In this document: positions 10,465 through 19,260 of the stretch, one piece after another
How the letters are laid out: the number at the start of each line of letters is the position of its first letter
How positions within the stretch are numbered: the stretch's first letter is position 1
From: an uncultured Puniceicoccaceae bacterium
GTDB taxonomy: Bacteria > Verrucomicrobiota > Verrucomicrobiia > Opitutales > Coraliomargaritaceae
Length of the DNA stretch: 63,460 nt
Direction of reading: 5' to 3'
Assembly: GCA_905479975.1 (NCBI GenBank)
Contig: CAJQOS010000008.1
Span: forward strand, 1-63,460
Notes under the pieces: generated by a model
What the model saw: only the letters and a program-made list of their open reading frames with translations
Told to the model about the DNA's origin: nothing
The model's database searches: none
Program-made: the position numbers and the translations under genes

Positions 10465-11421
10465 TTAGCTAGCCACTTGTCCCTCGGCTTGAGTGGACTC
10501 AGCATCTTCTGACGCTTCCAAACCAGGCATCGCCTGAAGCATCGCGGAGGCAGATTCGAATCGATCTTCAGGATCATAAGCGAGGGCTTGCGCCATCCAC
10601 TCATCCCACTGCGGATTGATTCCATTCACAGCACGCGTAGGCGGCTCCATAGACAAGCAATGACGTCCCGTGAGCATACGATACGTCATCAGACCTATCG
10701 TATAAAGATTACTTTGAACATCCGGTTGCTTACCGACACGTTGCTCTGGGCTGTAGTATTCGAACGCATTTAACAAAGCAGGCAACAAGCGGCTGAAGCC
10801 GGGAAGCGGATCAAACGGAGTCGGCTCCATTAATGGGTTCTGTCTGAGCAGGTGAAAGTCGTCCCATGCATGACCGATCAAATCAGTGACACCGAGCTCC
10901 GAAATCTTCACGCCATCAGCAGCGAGCAATATATTTGCCGGCTTCAAGTTCGCATGCACCACGCCCTGAGCATGCGCATGGTCGAGGCCCAGCAGAAGAT
11001 AATACATGTAGTAGCATACTTCCTCTTCCGAAAGCACCCCCTTATTCTGACGCATCAAATCCTCTAAAGTGCGAATTTTGCTCTTCTCAGCCGTCAATTC
11101 GCCTTCGATATATTCCATGCGCAACCAATAGAACATGTCCTCTTCACCCAGATCATCAATCCGTAGGATATAGGGGTGATCGAGTTTCATTTGAATACGC
11201 GCGGCTTGCCTGAATGCATCGGCAGCCTCTTCGACGGCGAAGCCCTTAGGAATCACTTTGACCGCAAACTGCTTGCCGAGAATATCATGCTGCGCGAGGT
11301 AAACTTCACCGATGGCACCTTTGCCAACAAAGCTGACAATGTGAAGGTTGCCGATAGTCATACCCGGCTGAAGTGAGCTAAGCTCATCGGTAAATCCCAT
11401 TCCAGAAATATCCATAATCAT
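10465..11421 (-). CDS. Ser/Thr kinase-fold pseudokinase
   Basis: 318 residues with an unmistakable eukaryotic-type kinase fold. It retains the glycine loop VGKGAIGEVYLA (32-43), the ATP-binding Lys55 (FAVKVI), and Lys160/Asn163 of the catalytic loop. Every acidic catalytic position is changed: the helix C Glu is Gln72 (AFRQAAR), HRD is HAN (156-158), DFG is ELG (175-177) and the structural Asp of the SD-IYSLG motif is Asn238 (SNLYTIG). It should therefore bind nucleotide at best and act as a scaffold or allosteric switch. No membrane helix or PASTA domain is present. It is second in the operon with ParA and lies after a tetranucleotide repeat. It ends in TAG. Confidence 0.9.
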   Translation of the reverse strand: MIMDISGMGFTDELSSLQPGMTIGNLHIVSFVGKGAIGEVYLAQHDILGKQFAVKVIPKGFAVEEAADAFRQAARIQMKLDHPYILRIDDLGEEDMFYWLRMEYIEGELTAEKSKIRTLEDLMRQNKGVLSEEEVCYYMYYLLLGLDHAHAQGVVHANLKPANILLAADGVKISELGVTDLIGHAWDDFHLLRQNPLMEPTPFDPLPGFSRLLPALLNAFEYYSPEQRVGKQPDVQSNLYTIGLMTYRMLTGRHCLSMEPPTRAVNGINPQWDEWMAQALAYDPEDRFESASAMLQAMPGLEASEDAESTQAEGQVAS

Positions 11422-11446
11422 TGAAAGCTAAATAGTTAAATAAATT

Positions 11447-11473
11447 AGTAAGTAAGTAAGCAAGCAAGCAAGC
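11447..11473. repeat. Tetranucleotide microsatellite (AGTA)3(AGCA)3AGC
   Basis: Three AGTA units run directly into three AGCA units plus AGC. It lies in the gap between the membrane protein gene and the pseudokinase gene, 26 to 52 bases upstream of the pseudokinase start on the minus strand. Slippage here would change the spacer length but not a reading frame. Confidence 0.9.
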
Positions 11474-11477
11474 GGCG

Positions 11478-12608
11478 TTAGAAACGCTTCTTTGGCTTAG
11501 CGGGCGCCTTAATGCGCGTAGGCGCATTCGCGGGTTCACTCGCATCTTCAGAGGGCGCAGTGACACTCGCAGCTCCAGGCTTACGCGGTGCCGGTGGCAA
11601 TGCCGAATCCGCAACGACCTTCGCAGGCTTACGAGGCGGCAGCTTCTTAGACTTCGGCTGGCGTGGCGCACTAAATTCAACGACAGCAGGCTCAGGTTGT
11701 TCAACCACAGGTGTTTCGCCTTTGGCTGCGCCCTCTGTCTTTGCTTCGGCCGCCATTTCTGGAGTCAAATCATCAGCAGACGTAATCATCGCTAACCCTG
11801 CGAGTAAAACAAAGTCGAAGGTGATGAAGTTAAACAGAAACAACGTCAGTTCATCGCCCATCTTACATACATTCGCAAAGGCCAACAGCGGCAACAGTGC
11901 TGGTAGAATTAGCAATGAATAGATCAGCACCTGATCGGATGTCTCACGCAATTCGGGGTGGCGAGCCTTCGCCTTGCGGAAGGCGGCAAATGAACGTGCG
12001 ACTGGAACAATAAAGAGGAAGCCACCGACAAGCGAAAAGAGCAGTGAGGCATCTTCCTTAAGCTGAGGAGCCAATGCAATCGCGGTGCATGCAAAAATGA
12101 CAAAATAAGCGCACGCATCAAAAATCACCGCCCCTTTTTCGGGAACGCTACCGGGAGTCAATAGGTGATTCAACACCACAGCAATTGCCGGCCCAACAAA
12201 AGCCCACAAGGCCATTGTGACAAACAGAGGAATCACCCCCGTTCCATTTAAATAGTTCGCGAACAGATAAGTGGCAAAGAAACCATGCAAGGCGATAAGC
12301 CCCGAAGCAATCGCCAGAGCCTTCGCACTCTTAATAAAACGAGCCTCCGCAATTTTCGATGCTTTACGGAAAAGCACCACAGCCGCAAAACCCGCGAGGC
12401 AGAAAGTTAACACAAAAGAAGCGTAGATCGCACCTTGAAATGCCGTGATCGTCTTGCCCTCGGCGGCGATGCCCTCGCTGGAGACGACTTCAACAGCCTC
12501 CGTCGACTTCGATGACTGATCCACGGAAGTCAGCAATGCGGACTTTTTTGCGGGCGTGGACTTCGCAACAGGTGGAATTGAGGTAAGAAGTGTGGCTTTT
12601 TCAGACAT
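11478..12608 (-). CDS. Polytopic membrane protein, first gene of the ParA/pseudokinase operon
   Basis: About 376 residues. An N-terminal cytoplasmic or disordered part of about 55 residues carries two similar boxes (ATLLTSIPP and SALLTSVDQ). About seven to eight hydrophobic helices follow (for example GAIYASFVLTFCLAGFAAVV and LIYSLLILPALLPLLAFA). The tail of about 90 residues is rich in Pro, Ala, Lys and Arg and looks disordered (APRQPKSKKLPPRKP). I do not recognise the family. The long charged tail could recruit the soluble partners encoded downstream (pseudokinase, ParA). The start is the ATG giving MSEKATLL; an upstream in-frame alternative adds 12 residues of poor coding character. Confidence 0.78.
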   Translation of the reverse strand: MSEKATLLTSIPPVAKSTPAKKSALLTSVDQSSKSTEAVEVVSSEGIAAEGKTITAFQGAIYASFVLTFCLAGFAAVVLFRKASKIAEARFIKSAKALAIASGLIALHGFFATYLFANYLNGTGVIPLFVTMALWAFVGPAIAVVLNHLLTPGSVPEKGAVIFDACAYFVIFACTAIALAPQLKEDASLLFSLVGGFLFIVPVARSFAAFRKAKARHPELRETSDQVLIYSLLILPALLPLLAFANVCKMGDELTLFLFNFITFDFVLLAGLAMITSADDLTPEMAAEAKTEGAAKGETPVVEQPEPAVVEFSAPRQPKSKKLPPRKPAKVVADSALPPAPRKPGAASVTAPSEDASEPANAPTRIKAPAKPKKRF

Positions 12609-12902
12609 GATAAATAGAACGTTAAGGTCGATACCTAAGCGCAATGGTCAAGCCCCTTTATCGGTAGCGAACCAATCCCAGTAAAGCTGCAAAAGTAAAA
12701 AAACACTTTTTTTACATTTTCTTAATACCCCTCCCCCATCCCACTCCATTCTGGTGTGTATCACACATGAAACGTAGGGTTCGATCCTATTGAAGAAAGA
12801 CTGCTGAAAGATAATACTCATGATACATCAAATATCAGAGCACAATAAAATTCATCGAAAAGTAGCTGGACGCTACGCCCTGCTTGCTCAAAGTTCAGCA
12901 AT
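12609..12902. other. Divergent intergenic region with an A/T hairpin
   Basis: This region separates the leftward membrane-protein operon from the rightward uracil-DNA glycosylase gene. At 12695-12715 it has a perfect 9-pair hairpin, GTAAAAAAA and TTTTTTTAC around CAC. Near 12753-12766 is the short palindrome GTGTGTATCACACA. Leftward, TTGACC near 12645 is a possible -35 element without a convincing -10. No gene is seen. Confidence 0.4.
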
Positions 12903-13802
12903 ATGCCTACAGGTCTCGATGCAGTGTATGAGGAACTCAAGCGTTTACAGCTTGAAGGAATGGATCGTGTCTTCATCGAAGACCGCACCATGGCGCTGCT
13001 GCAACCAGCCCCAGAGCCACCGCACCCCAAAGCTCCGCCAGTGACGATTGATCTGCAATCCGCAGTCAACTCCGGCAACAAACCGACCGAACTGGCACCA
13101 AAACCGACGCCACGCAAAAAAGCTCCAGCAGTTACGACCTCTCTCCCCGAAGCCCCCACCATCGAACTACCCAGCGGCGACGCGAGCACGCAAATGCAGT
13201 GGCTACAGGAACGAGTAGAAAGCTGCCCAACCTGCAAGGAGCAGCTAAGGGAAAACGAGAAGATTGTATTCGGCACCGGTTCGATCAGTGCAGACATCTT
13301 CTACTGCGGAGAAGCACCAGGCGAAGAAGAGGCCGAGACCGGCAGCCCATTCCAAGGAAAAGCAGGCGACCTATTAACAAAAATCTTGGGCGCAATGGGG
13401 CTCTCACGTGAATCAGTCTATATGACTAATATCATGAAATGGCGCCCCAAGCATAACAAGCCCTACGGCAATCGCCCTCCCACACAGGAAGAAATGGAGT
13501 TTTGCCTCCCCTACCTAAAGGCTCAGATCGAAATCGTTCAGCCCAAAGTCATCATTGGCCTCGGCAACGCGACCGTGCCCGGATTACTCGGCGCAGACCC
13601 AGACCGCAAGATGGCTTCGATTCGAGGATCTTGGCAGACATTTGAAGGCATTCCGCTCATCTTCACCTTCCAACCATCCTACCTACTCTTCAACGATACC
13701 ATGAAAACTAAACGCATGGCATGGGAAGACATGCTGAAAGCGATGGAGAAGATTGACCTACCGGTCAGCGAAAAGCAACACGGCTACTTCCTCCCGAAGT
13801 GA
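12903..13802 (+). CDS. Family-4-like uracil-DNA glycosylase with altered key residues
   Basis: 299 residues. A Pro-rich N-terminal extension of about 100 residues precedes a UDG fold with motif A GEAPGEEEAETGSPF (136-150). Family-4 enzymes normally bind a 4Fe-4S cluster with CxxC, a Cys in the KCRPP motif and a Cys before PFL. Here Cys108/Cys111 and Cys201 are kept, but the third position is Trp180 (NIMKWRP). The catalytic-motif His of HPSYLL is Gln257 (FQPSYLL). An insertion, KHNKPYGN, follows the changed Cys. It may lack normal glycosylase activity or have changed specificity, as in divergent UDG-fold families. No clear Shine-Dalgarno sequence precedes the ATG. Confidence 0.82.
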   Translation: MPTGLDAVYEELKRLQLEGMDRVFIEDRTMALLQPAPEPPHPKAPPVTIDLQSAVNSGNKPTELAPKPTPRKKAPAVTTSLPEAPTIELPSGDASTQMQWLQERVESCPTCKEQLRENEKIVFGTGSISADIFYCGEAPGEEEAETGSPFQGKAGDLLTKILGAMGLSRESVYMTNIMKWRPKHNKPYGNRPPTQEEMEFCLPYLKAQIEIVQPKVIIGLGNATVPGLLGADPDRKMASIRGSWQTFEGIPLIFTFQPSYLLFNDTMKTKRMAWEDMLKAMEKIDLPVSEKQHGYFLPK

Positions 13803-13825
13803 TATACCCTCAAAAGCCCCCTCTA

Positions 13826-13861
13826 AACAAAAAAAAAGCCGCAGTCACCTGCGGCCTTTTT
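13826..13861. terminator. Bidirectional intrinsic terminator
   Basis: GCCGCAG (13838-13844) pairs with CTGCGGC (13849-13855) around a TCAC loop. It is flanked by an A9 run on the left and a T5 run on the right, so it can end both the rightward glycosylase transcript and the leftward clpC operon. Confidence 0.9.
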
Positions 13862-13879
13862 GTATATAAATCTCAGAGA

Positions 13880-16372
13880 CTACGAACCAGCAGCACCGGA
13901 AACGTGCTGCCCCTGCTCAAAGCGCAAGTGACCATCACTCACATCGACACGAATCACCTCTCCGGCCTTGATGTCGCCACCAAGGATAGCCTCAGCCAGA
14001 GAATCTTCTAGATGGCGCTCAATCGCACGGCGCAACGGGCGCGCGCCGTATTTCGCATCGTATCCCTTCTCGATCAGGAAGGACTTTGCTTCGTCAGAGA
14101 AATCGAACGTCAAATCCTGCTGCTTCAAGCGATCTGTCACGTTACGCAACTCAAGCTCAACAATCGCCTTCATATCTTCACGGCCAAGGGACTTAAAGAT
14201 AACCAACTCATTCAAACGATTTAAGAATTCAGGCTTAAAGACACGCTTAGTCTCATCGAGAATCTTCTCGCGGATCTTCTCGTATTCATTCTCAGCATCA
14301 TCCTCGATTCCGAATCCCATCGATGTATTGCGCTGCAAAATTTCAGCGCCGACGTTGGAAGTCATAATCAAAATAGTATTTCGGAAATCAATCTTACGCC
14401 CGAGACTATCCGTCAGACGTCCTTCTTCAAGCACCTGCAAGAGCAACTGAACCACGTCGGGGTGCGCCTTCTCAATTTCGTCAAACAGCACCACAGAATA
14501 TGGCTTACGGCGAACGGCTTCAGTCAACTGCCCGCCCTCTTCATACCCCACATAGCCAGGAGGCGAACCGACGAGACGTGAGACGGCAAATTTCTCCATA
14601 TACTCAGACATATCAATCTGAATAATGGCATCCTGATTACCAAACATCTCTTCCGCTAAAACCTTAGCCAACAATGTCTTACCCACACCAGTAGGCCCAA
14701 GAAACATAAAGGAACCAATTGGCCGGCGTGGATCTTTCAAATCCGCACGCGAACGACGCAGCGCCCTAGAGACAACCTCCGTCGCCATGTTCTGGCCGAT
14801 CACTTCACTCTGCAAATGCGCTTCAAGCTGAAGCAGTTTCTTACTTTCCTTCTGCTCCATACGGGAGAGAGGAATGCCGGTCCACGCAGCCACGACTTCG
14901 AGCATATCGTCGTCATCGACGACAATCTTCGTCTCCTCGCGGCTCTTCTTCCAACTTTCGACGATGTCGACTTGCTTCTGGCGCAGCTGCTTCTCTTCGT
15001 CACGAAACTTAGCGGCCTCCTCGAAGTGTTGCTTACTAATCGCATCCTCCTTCTTCGCGCAGACATCCTCAATCGTGACATTCATCTCCTCGATCTCAGG
15101 GGGGCGCTTTAACGACTCAATACGTGCCCGCGCACCCGCTTCGTCCAAAATATCGATTGCTTTATCAGGCAAAAAGCGGGCTGTAATGTAGCGTTCGGAA
15201 AGCCTGGTCGCCACCTCAAGTGCCGCGTCCGTAAACTTCACTTTATGGTGATCTTCGTATTTACTACGAATCCCCTTCAGGATCAAAATGGTATCTTCGA
15301 TCGACGGCGCCTCGACCTTGACCGACTGAAAACGACGATCCAAAGCGCTATCCTTTTCAATGTATTTACGATATTCCGCCAGCGTGGTGGCACCGAGGCA
15401 CTGCAATTCCCCTCGGCTCAATGCAGGCTTGAAAATATTCGACGCATCCATAGCACCCTCGGCAGCACCCGCGCCCACGATGGTATGAAGCTCATCAATG
15501 AAGATGATCACATTCTTCGCGCGGCGAATCTCGTCCATCACCGCCTTGATACGTTCCTCAAACTGCCCACGATACTTCGTGCCAGCGACCATCAACGCCA
15601 GATCGAGCGTAATCACACGCTTATCAACGAGAATCTCCGGCACAACTCCAGAGGCGATTTCCAGCGCAAGCCCTTCGACAATGGCAGTCTTACCGACACC
15701 GGCTTCACCGATCAGCACCGGATTACTCTTAGTGCGGCGGCATAAAATTTGAACGACACGACGAATTTCATCCTTACGACCAATCACCGGGTCTAATTCG
15801 CCCTGCTTAGCCAACTCTGTTAAATCGCGGCCAAACGCCTTGAGCGCAGGCGTCTTAGTATCCTTCTTATCATCAGGGGCACCCGAAGCAGCGCCACCAG
15901 CAGAGGCCTCTTCCGGTTCTCCAGTGAAATTCGGATCGAGCTCGGACAGAATTTCATTGCGACAGCGCTCAATATCGACTTCGAGCGACTTCAGCACACG
16001 TGCCGCCACACCCTCACCTTCGCGCAAAAGCCCCAGCAAGATGTGCTCAGTGCCGACATAAGAGTGGTTCAGCGCCTTGGCCTCCTTCCCGGCGAGTGCC
16101 AGCACCTTTTTAACGCGTGGCGTATAGGGAATATTGCCGGAAGGCTTACTTTCCGGCCCAGTGCCGACCTGCTTCTCTACCGCAGAGCGAACAGTTTGCA
16201 GGTCGAGCCCCATCTTTTGAAGTACGTTGACCGCGACTCCCTGCCCGAGATTAATCAGGCCTAGAAGTAAGTGCTCAGTCCCCACATAGTTGTGGTGAAA
16301 GCGGTCGGCTTCCTTTCGGGCTAAAGCGAGAACTTGTTGAGCGCGAGGGGTGAAGTTATTCATTGGTTCCAT
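13880..16372 (-). CDS. clpC: ATP-dependent Clp protease ATP-binding subunit ClpC
   Basis: An 830-residue AAA+ unfoldase that feeds substrates to ClpP. The N-terminal Clp repeats cover about residues 5-150. D1 has Walker A GEAGVGKT and Walker B IIFIDELH. The middle region carries a UVR motif ([20 protein letters not shown]) typical of ClpC rather than ClpA. D2 has Walker A GPTGVGKT and Walker [13 protein letters not shown]. In Bacillus, ClpC N-domains bind proteins marked with phosphoarginine by McsB. The mcsB gene lies 21 bases upstream on the same strand, followed by mcsA, so a complete marking and unfolding module is encoded here. A second in-frame ATG at 16363 is an alternative start. Confidence 0.96.
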   Translation of the reverse strand: MEPMNNFTPRAQQVLALARKEADRFHHNYVGTEHLLLGLINLGQGVAVNVLQKMGLDLQTVRSAVEKQVGTGPESKPSGNIPYTPRVKKVLALAGKEAKALNHSYVGTEHILLGLLREGEGVAARVLKSLEVDIERCRNEILSELDPNFTGEPEEASAGGAASGAPDDKKDTKTPALKAFGRDLTELAKQGELDPVIGRKDEIRRVVQILCRRTKSNPVLIGEAGVGKTAIVEGLALEIASGVVPEILVDKRVITLDLALMVAGTKYRGQFEERIKAVMDEIRRAKNVIIFIDELHTIVGAGAAEGAMDASNIFKPALSRGELQCLGATTLAEYRKYIEKDSALDRRFQSVKVEAPSIEDTILILKGIRSKYEDHHKVKFTDAALEVATRLSERYITARFLPDKAIDILDEAGARARIESLKRPPEIEEMNVTIEDVCAKKEDAISKQHFEEAAKFRDEEKQLRQKQVDIVESWKKSREETKIVVDDDDMLEVVAAWTGIPLSRMEQKESKKLLQLEAHLQSEVIGQNMATEVVSRALRRSRADLKDPRRPIGSFMFLGPTGVGKTLLAKVLAEEMFGNQDAIIQIDMSEYMEKFAVSRLVGSPPGYVGYEEGGQLTEAVRRKPYSVVLFDEIEKAHPDVVQLLLQVLEEGRLTDSLGRKIDFRNTILIMTSNVGAEILQRNTSMGFGIEDDAENEYEKIREKILDETKRVFKPEFLNRLNELVIFKSLGREDMKAIVELELRNVTDRLKQQDLTFDFSDEAKSFLIEKGYDAKYGARPLRRAIERHLEDSLAEAILGGDIKAGEVIRVDVSDGHLRFEQGQHVSGAAGS

Positions 16373-16393
16373 CGTAGTGTCGTTTCCTATGGG

Positions 16394-17482
16394 TTATTCC
16401 GATTCTTCCAGCTTGTCAAAAGCTAGAGCCGGTAGGGTCGCAAATTCTTCCCGAAGTTTATTGGCACGCGCAATATCGCGTGCATCGGGCTCAATCCCTT
16501 CGTGCGCAGCATACTGCACATGCCCAGGCTGGCACTCGATCACAAGCCGATCGACATCCGCACGGCTCGACTCAGGCAACATGCCAAAATCAACCGCCAG
16601 TCGGATGAAAGACAGCAAGTTCAGCGCCTCGTCCGAGGAGATCACATGCGTATTCTTAAGCACTCCAGAAGCGCGACCGATCTGATCCAGCATCTTCGCA
16701 CGATTCTCTTCGAGATACTTGCAACGCGCGTTCAGTTCGTGGTCGATAATCGTCTTCAGCACATTGGCCAAACGCTCAAGGATCTCAGCTTCACTCTCAC
16801 CGAGCGTCTGCTGATTCGAAATTTGAAAAATGTGCCCACTCGCATCCGAGCCTTCACCGAAAAGCCCACGCACGGTGATACCCAATTGGCCAACAGCACG
16901 AATCACACGCTCCATTTGCCCCGAAATGACCAAACCTGGCAGGTGCATCATTACCGACGCACGCAGCCCGGTGCCTAAGTTCGTCGGGCACGCGGTCAAA
17001 TAACCGAAGTCAGGCGAAAAAGCCACGTCGATCGTCTTCTCTAGCTCCGAATCAAATGCATCGATCTGCTTCCAAACTGATTTCAAATTGAAGCCTGTCT
17101 TTAAAAACTGAATGCGGAGGTGATCCTCTTCATTAATCATCACCGAGCAAGTCTGCCCCTTATTGATATATACCCCCGTGCCTTCTTCGCCGTCGCAAAG
17201 TTCACGGCTGATCAAATGGCGCTCCACCAGCACTTGCTTCTCTAGGGCAGTTAAATCGGCAATATCAAGAAACGTGCCCTTACTCATCTGCGGCAAGGCA
17301 CTGAGTTGATCCGTGCAACGCGTGAGCACATCTCGGCGCTGCAATACATCCGCACGCTCAGGGAACGGCGCGCCGACCAAATTGCGAGCAAGTCGAATGC
17401 GTGTGCTCAACACGACCGGAGCGGCCCTCTTTGCTGCCTGCACGAGCTCCGCTCGATCATCATTAATGAGCGATTCTATCAT
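16394..17482 (-). CDS. mcsB: Protein-arginine kinase McsB
   Basis: 362 residues of the ATP:guanido phosphotransferase fold. It phosphorylates arginine side chains in proteins and so targets them for ClpCP. Family text includes STRIRLARNLVGAPFP near the N-terminus and the catalytic Cys region TACPTNLGTGLRASVMMHLPG. The C-terminal half has the conserved SDASGHIFQISNQQTLGESE. Length matches Firmicutes McsB (about 360). The gene overlaps the mcsA stop by four bases, so the pair is translationally coupled, as expected for a kinase needing its activator McsA. Confidence 0.95.
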   Translation of the reverse strand: MIESLINDDRAELVQAAKRAAPVVLSTRIRLARNLVGAPFPERADVLQRRDVLTRCTDQLSALPQMSKGTFLDIADLTALEKQVLVERHLISRELCDGEEGTGVYINKGQTCSVMINEEDHLRIQFLKTGFNLKSVWKQIDAFDSELEKTIDVAFSPDFGYLTACPTNLGTGLRASVMMHLPGLVISGQMERVIRAVGQLGITVRGLFGEGSDASGHIFQISNQQTLGESEAEILERLANVLKTIIDHELNARCKYLEENRAKMLDQIGRASGVLKNTHVISSDEALNLLSFIRLAVDFGMLPESSRADVDRLVIECQPGHVQYAAHEGIEPDARDIARANKLREEFATLPALAFDKLEESE

Positions 17483-17988
17483 TTAGGTGAAACCTCCAAC
17501 TCCTCGGCTGCCTTAATGGCTTTGATCTGATCGCGATATTTAGCAGCGTCCTCATACGCCTCCTCAACAACCGCCTGCGACAGTGCATCTTGCAAATCCT
17601 TCAACTGCATTTTGCTCGATTGACGGCTCAATGCGACCGTAGGCACCTTCCCTTTATGCGTCGTGCCGGCATGCATGTCCTCAAGCACCGGAAGCACCAA
17701 TGATTGAAACACTTCAAAGCACTCAGAGCAACCAAGCCGACCAGTGCGACGAAAGTCCGCCGTCCCTTGACCGCAATTGGGGCACACCTCCTGCGCCTCC
17801 CCAGGAGTCGGCGCGAGTGGTGCCTTCGATAGCATATCCGCCAACGAAAAACCTTCCGGATCTGTCACCCCTTTCTTTTGGGCACAGGATTCACACAGAT
17901 CCACCTTGTGGATCTTATTGTTCACGATCTGCGTCAGGTGCACGGTCGCCTCCTTATCGCAGATACTGCACTTCAGATTTTCAGCCAT
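17479..17988 (-). CDS. mcsA: McsB activator McsA (zinc-finger, UVR-motif protein)
   Basis: 169 residues. The first zinc unit is CSIC with CESC; the second is CPNC with CSEC. A C-terminal UVR motif (LQDALSQAVVEEAYEDAAKYRDQIK) resembles UvrB/UvrC and the ClpC middle region. McsA activates the arginine kinase McsB and stabilises the complex with ClpC. It is first in the operon mcsA-mcsB-clpC. In Firmicutes the operon starts with the repressor gene ctsR, which is absent here, so control must differ. A TATACT -10-like box ends 8 bases before the ATG. Confidence 0.93.
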   Translation of the reverse strand: MAENLKCSICDKEATVHLTQIVNNKIHKVDLCESCAQKKGVTDPEGFSLADMLSKAPLAPTPGEAQEVCPNCGQGTADFRRTGRLGCSECFEVFQSLVLPVLEDMHAGTTHKGKVPTVALSRQSSKMQLKDLQDALSQAVVEEAYEDAAKYRDQIKAIKAAEELEVSPK

Positions 17989-17996
17989 AGTTTAAT

Positions 17997-18026
17997 AGTA
18001 TAAAAGTCGGGATGCTTAGCAAAGCG
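17997..18026 (-). promoter_or_regulatory. Putative mcsA promoter close to the start codon
   Basis: On the minus strand TATACT lies 8 bases before the mcsA ATG. Upstream a weak TTTGCT/CTTTGC lies 16-17 bases away as a -35. A start point 6-7 bases after this -10 would give a transcript with almost no leader. No CtsR-type direct heptad repeats are seen. The call rests only on sequence similarity to a sigma-70 consensus. Confidence 0.35.
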
Positions 18027-18172
18027 AAAGATCAAATTCACCATGCTCGAATGGGCTTAATCAATAGGTTTACAGGTGTTTGACAGCCTCCACCCAAAGA
18101 TGTGCCCATGGCCTAGAAAATACTCGGATAATCAAATCATCACCCAAGTCGTCGATCTAGGCGATGCACATG

Positions 18173-19039
18173 TTAAAGCATCGTGCCTTCGATCGACACG
18201 CGACGGTGAAAATTCTCAAGAAATTTTGCTGTAATCGGACCAGGCTTACCGTTACCGATCACACGCGCATCAATTTCAACAATCGGCACGATCTCGGCCG
18301 CCGTTCCAGTCAAGAAAACCTCGTCGGCGACCCAGACGTCATAACGCGTCATATTTGCCTCACGCCAAGGAATGCCCAGCTCACCGGCAATCGCCAATGC
18401 GGTATCACGGGTAATCCCTTTCAAGGCACCGGAACTCGCTGCCGGTGTAATCAACTCACCCTTATGCACGATAAAGATATTATCCCCAGTGCACTCGGCA
18501 ACGTAGCCCTGATCATTGAGCATGATCGCCTCATGATAGCCGAGGTGCTGCGCTTCGATTTTAGCGAGAATGTTATTCAAATAATTGAGTGACTTCACCG
18601 CTGGTGGCAGCGCCGAGGGGTTACAACGACGTGTCGGCACCGTGATAATCTTCAGACCATTGTCGTAGAATTCCTGCGGATAGAGCTGAATCGTATCGGC
18701 AATGATAATCAATTGCGGCTGATCACAGTTCTTGATCGATAGCCCCAAGCTACCGACTCCACGCGTCACGACCAAACGAATATAGCCATCCTTCAAGCCA
18801 TTGGCACGGCAGGTGTCGCACACGGCATCGGAGATCTCCTGACGCGTCCAAGGCAGCTCCAACATAATCGCTTTCGCGGAATACTCCAAGCGCTCCAAGT
18901 GCTCATCGAGCTTAAACACGCAGCCGTCATAGAGGCGAATGCCTTCAAAAATACCGTCACCATAAAGCAACCCATGGTCGAACACCGAAACAGTAGCCTC
19001 GCTCGCATCGACCAACTTATCATTCATATAAATCTTCAT
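18173..19039 (-). CDS. ilvE: Class IV aminotransferase, probable branched-chain amino acid aminotransferase
   Basis: A 288-residue PLP enzyme of fold type IV. The N-terminus has VSVFDHGLLYGDGIFEGIR. The PLP Lys lies in PPAVKSLNYLNNI. The C-terminal signature is GYVAECTGDNIFIV with the phosphate-binding region GITRDTALAIA. These features suit IlvE, which transaminates 2-oxo acids to Leu, Ile and Val with glutamate. D-amino-acid transaminase and aminodeoxychorismate lyase share the fold, but the EGIRLYDG text near the N-terminus favours IlvE. It stands alone, 133 bases from the terminator that follows acsA. Confidence 0.85.
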   Translation of the reverse strand: MKIYMNDKLVDASEATVSVFDHGLLYGDGIFEGIRLYDGCVFKLDEHLERLEYSAKAIMLELPWTRQEISDAVCDTCRANGLKDGYIRLVVTRGVGSLGLSIKNCDQPQLIIIADTIQLYPQEFYDNGLKIITVPTRRCNPSALPPAVKSLNYLNNILAKIEAQHLGYHEAIMLNDQGYVAECTGDNIFIVHKGELITPAASSGALKGITRDTALAIAGELGIPWREANMTRYDVWVADEVFLTGTAAEIVPIVEIDARVIGNGKPGPITAKFLENFHRRVSIEGTML

Positions 19040-19109
19040 AAAAGCTGCGATGATGGAGGCGAATTACGTTTTGTCTAGCCTCCATCGCGCCTCAAGTGCG
19101 AGTTCTCCA

Positions 19110-19148
19110 CAAAAAAGCCCCACTGAAAAAATCCAGCAGGGCTTTTGC
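19110..19148 (-). terminator. Intrinsic terminator downstream of acsA
   Basis: AGCCC..CTG pairs with CAG..GGGCT around AAAAAATC, with a 2x2 internal mismatch. It is followed on the minus strand by T6 and on the plus strand by T4. It probably ends the leftward acsA transcript. The segment 19149-19260 between it and the acsA stop holds nothing I can identify. Confidence 0.75.
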
Positions 19149-19260
19149 GTAAGAAATAACCGAGAGTCACACTGGCGCCCCGGTTGATTGCATTGCCGTT
19201 AAGCGCTGCCCTAGGGCTCCCATCGCCTAAGCAAGAAACCGAAACCGACCCTGGAGACCA

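Noticed and set aside
12753..12766. CRP-type operator (TGTGTATCACACA)
   Set aside because: The palindrome is too short and spaced differently from the 16-22 base CRP consensus, and no CRP gene is visible to support it.
12818..13297. 159-residue minus-strand frame opposite the glycosylase gene
   Set aside because: Ser-rich shadow of a well-supported gene on the other strand.
19149..19260. Small RNA such as 4.5S RNA between ilvE and acsA
   Set aside because: The conserved GGAAG tetraloop region of SRP RNA is absent and no stable long hairpin is apparent; only the terminator is supported.
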